Assembly (NCBI GenBank): GCA_964495705.1
Contig: CAZBWS010000099.1
Coordinates: forward strand, 1 to 6,766
Length of the DNA stretch: 6,766 nucleotides
Source of the DNA: CAZBWS01 sp964495705
Lineage (GTDB): Bacteria > Pseudomonadota > Gammaproteobacteria > HTCC5015
Reading direction: 5' to 3'
Part shown: positions 5,717 through 6,766 of the stretch, in pieces
Numbering within the stretch: position 1 is the first letter of the stretch
How the letters are laid out: each line of letters starts with the position of its first letter
Program-made: the position numbers and the translations under genes
The notes under the pieces: generated by a model
Told to the model about the DNA's origin: nothing
Database searches by the model: none
What the model saw: the letters and a program-made list of their open reading frames with translations, nothing else

Positions 5717-6766
5717 AACCTAGCTCACTCACTATCGGACTGTTACTGCTGTGGCTCTGCCTCGGCATAGGCTCGGTCTTTCAGCCTGTGCTCAAATATT
5801 TTTGGAGCGTAGTCATGTATGTGTTGACTACGGCACTGATTGTGGACTGGGTATGGCTGCGTCAATGGCGACGCTTTCAATTTCAGCGCGAAGTAAGTAG
5901 CAATTTACCCATCAACAGTTGGAGCACCGTCACCTTAAAGCTGCGCCACCAGCACAGCAGTACGGTTAGCATGCAGCTGTTTGACCACCACCCCGCCAAC
6001 TTTGAGGTACAGGGTCAGCCCCACAAGCTCATACTGCCGAGTAAACACCAAGCAGAAATTCAGTATAAAGTGAAACCCTTGCAGCGTGGTGACGACTGCT
6101 TCACAGGCATCGACTTATTGCTCAACTCTCCCCTGCGCCTATGGCAGCGCAAGCTGTTTATTAGCCAAGAACAGCAGATCAAGGTCTACCCTAACTTTGC
6201 AGAAATTGCTCACTACGCCCTGCTTGCCACCGACAACCGTCTTAGCCAAATGGGCGTGCGCCGCCGCCAGCGCCGAGGCGAAGGTCAGGACTTTCATCAG
6301 CTACGCGAATACCGTGTGGGTGACACACTCAAACAAGTGAACTGGAAAGCCAGTTCTCGCCATCGCAAACTTATCTCCCGCGAATATCAAGATGAACGCG
6401 ACCAACAAATTGTCTTCTTAGTTGATTGTGGGAGGCGCATGCGCCACATGGAAGACGGCCAAGCACATTTAGATCAAGCCTTAAACGCTATGCTATTGCT
6501 TGCCTACGTCAGCATTCGTCAAGGAGACTCCGCGGGCTTCTTAAGCTTTGCTGGCGCTGACAGCACACAAGCAAAGTGGTCGCCCCCGCAAAAGGGCGTA
6601 CATATCGTCAACCACTTACTCAACCAAACTTACGACCTACAATCCAGTTTAGACGCCGCCGACTACATTGGTGCCGCACAGCAACTCCTCAGCCTGCAGC
6701 GTAAGCGCTCGCTGATTGTTATTATGACCAACAATCAAACAATCTTAACAGTCAAGCAATTCGCCT
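5713..6766 (+). CDS. DUF58 (vWA-like) membrane protein, 3' end missing
   Basis: The open frame from ATG 5713 runs to the window edge, giving 351 residues without a stop; relatives I know are somewhat longer, so perhaps a fifth is missing. ATG 5713 is the first possible start after an in-frame TGA at 5644-5646. Two membrane spans lie near 6-27 and 31-49, followed by the basic RQWRRFQFQR, which places the rest in the cytoplasm. Residues 60-155 form a beta-rich region with RGDDCFTGIDL and SPLRLWQRK. The DUF58 core follows: RRGEGQDFHQLREYRVGD (187-204), then VNWKASSRHRKLISREYQ (209-226). The vWA-like part begins at IVFLVDCGRRM (233-243). At the metal-site position the usual DxSxS reads DCGRR, so the two serines are replaced by Gly and Arg. 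DUF58 proteins are regular neighbours of MoxR ATPases and are the best candidate for its client or adaptor here. The ribosome-binding site is poor. Confidence 0.92.
   Translation, partial: MKPSSLTIGLLLLWLCLGIGSVFQPVLKYFWSVVMYVLTTALIVDWVWLRQWRRFQFQREVSSNLPINSWSTVTLKLRHQHSSTVSMQLFDHHPANFEVQGQPHKLILPSKHQAEIQYKVKPLQRGDDCFTGIDLLLNSPLRLWQRKLFISQEQQIKVYPNFAEIAHYALLATDNRLSQMGVRRRQRRGEGQDFHQLREYRVGDTLKQVNWKASSRHRKLISREYQDERDQQIVFLVDCGRRMRHMEDGQAHLDQALNAMLLLAYVSIRQGDSAGFLSFAGADSTQAKWSPPQKGVHIVNHLLNQTYDLQSSLDAADYIGAAQQLLSLQRKRSLIVIMTNNQTILTVKQFA

Noticed and set aside
6086..6340. Plus-strand open frame of 84 codons
   Set aside because: It is an alternate frame of the DUF58 gene; the DUF58 motifs RRGEGQDFHQLREY and VNWKASS lie in or next to the same bases in the other frame.

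Overview
The window holds one tightly packed, plus-strand operon of six genes, with the last gene cut by the right edge. It encodes an RDD-family membrane protein, a SpoIIM/DUF95-family membrane protein, a DUF4129 membrane protein, a DUF4350 membrane protein, a MoxR-type AAA+ ATPase and a DUF58 (vWA-like) membrane protein. Base composition is close to balanced. The protein styles, such as the RDD start MLDTTRAFETPEG and the DUF4129 start RPRKTWEAVDLGF, resemble the versions I know from Gammaproteobacteria. A marine Cellvibrio-like lineage is possible but only a guess. I see no mobile element, RNA gene, CRISPR array or sign of recent transfer.

Layout: bases 1-236 are a mostly AT-rich intergenic region. 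It contains a spaced inverted repeat (TGTCACA...TGTGACA), weak promoter-like hexamers on both strands, and a 25-codon leader ORF (166-243) with a good Shine-Dalgarno that overlaps the RDD start. The genes then run 237-935 (RDD, TTG start), 932-1927 (SpoIIM, GTG start), 1924-3459 (DUF4129), 3456-4730 (DUF4350), 4727-5695 (MoxR) and 5713 to beyond 6766 (DUF58). Four successive junctions are 4-base GTGA/ATGA overlaps, each with a purine-rich ribosome-binding site, so the first five genes are probably translationally coupled. The only gap is 17 bases between moxR and DUF58, where a 4-codon mini-ORF ends on the DUF58 start codon.

How they may work together: MoxR ATPases are commonly encoded beside DUF58 and vWA-domain proteins and are thought to act as chaperones that remodel or load cofactors into protein complexes. 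Here the ATPase sits with five predicted inner-membrane proteins. By the positive-inside rule, the DUF58 domain and the C-terminal DUF4129 domain face the cytoplasm, where MoxR could reach them, while the DUF4350 globular domain probably faces the periplasm. The simplest inference is a membrane-anchored MoxR complex linking ATP hydrolysis to an envelope task. The substrate cannot be read from the sequence. The family combination recurs in other bacteria but, to my knowledge, has no assigned biochemical function.
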